In this document: in pieces, positions 56,347 through 56,418 of the stretch
Numbering within the stretch: the stretch's first letter is position 1
Layout of the letters: every line of letters begins with the position of its first letter
From: CAYMKL01 sp964390805
GTDB taxonomy: Bacteria; Chloroflexota; Anaerolineae; VGOG01
Assembly: GCA_964390805.1 (NCBI GenBank)
Contig: CAYMKL010000033.1
Location: 1 to 56,418 of the forward strand
Length of the DNA: 56,418 nucleotides
Direction: 5' to 3'
Notes under the pieces: generated by a model
What the model was told of the DNA's origin: nothing
Databases searched by the model: none
The model's input: only the letters and a program-made list of their open reading frames with translations
Position numbers and translations under genes: made by a program

Positions 56347-56418
56347 TGTTTGTCCCCGTATTGGGTAGTCCCCCTGTTAAGTGTTGTTGGGGGGTACAAT
56401 AGTTGTCAAGAGCTCTTT

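Overview
The window is about 56 kb of fairly GC-rich bacterial DNA, roughly 55-60% G+C by eye, with an AT-richer core near 23.2-33.2 kb. It most resembles a Chloroflexota (Anaerolineae-like) genome. The reasons are a Val-type T-box leader, DUF433/DUF5615 toxin-antitoxin genes, a MoxR-DUF58-DUF4129 block, a sugar ABC system under LacI-type operators, and a very high load of short dispersed repeats. This placement is inferred from gene content, not proven.

Layout. Positions 1-4.9 kb carry housekeeping genes on the minus strand: a truncated NAD synthase gene, rph, and valS behind a T-box leader with a small ribbon-helix-helix gene in between. From 4.9 to 6.3 kb come a DUF433/DUF5615 pair and a VTT membrane protein. 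From 6.3 to 38.9 kb lies one long minus-strand envelope-polysaccharide region. It holds undecaprenyl diphosphate synthase, a WecA/TagO-like initiating transferase, a Wzy/WaaL-like protein fused to TPRs, GDP-heptose genes (hddC, hddA, gmhB), a GDP-6-deoxyhexose reductase, a LegB-like dehydratase with a nucleotidyltransferase, a Wzx flippase, a NeuB-like synthase and a CMP-sugar transferase. Many glycosyltransferases and methyltransferases accompany these. The region starts with a winged-helix regulator whose reading frame begins inside a tRNA-Thr gene. From 39 to 44.5 kb follow pyrG and the DUF4129-DUF58-MoxR block.

From 44.8 kb the genes run on the plus strand: a MaoC dehydratase, a LacI headpiece remnant behind an operator-containing promoter, a sugar ABC transporter (binding protein with an N-terminal LysM domain, two permeases, ATPase), a GH38 alpha-mannosidase, a 2H phosphoesterase and a GT4-type glycosyltransferase. 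A second, nearly identical LacI-type promoter/operator closes the window, so one regulator probably governs both ends of this 11 kb block. Together the genes suggest import and cytoplasmic trimming of mannose-containing oligosaccharides, with resynthesis of a glycoside.

The most unusual signal is not a gene. At least eleven short arrays with a strict 7-bp period, but many different unit sequences, lie in intergenic DNA, in a riboswitch leader and in frame inside valS, the Wzy-TPR gene and the mannosidase gene. A separate 24-bp dispersed element sits inside some of these arrays so that removing it restores the heptamer phase. In one case both an empty and an occupied version of the same C/G-rich site are visible (valS versus the mannosidase gene). 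This looks like an active population of very small repeats that tolerates insertion into essential genes because 21 and 24 are multiples of three.
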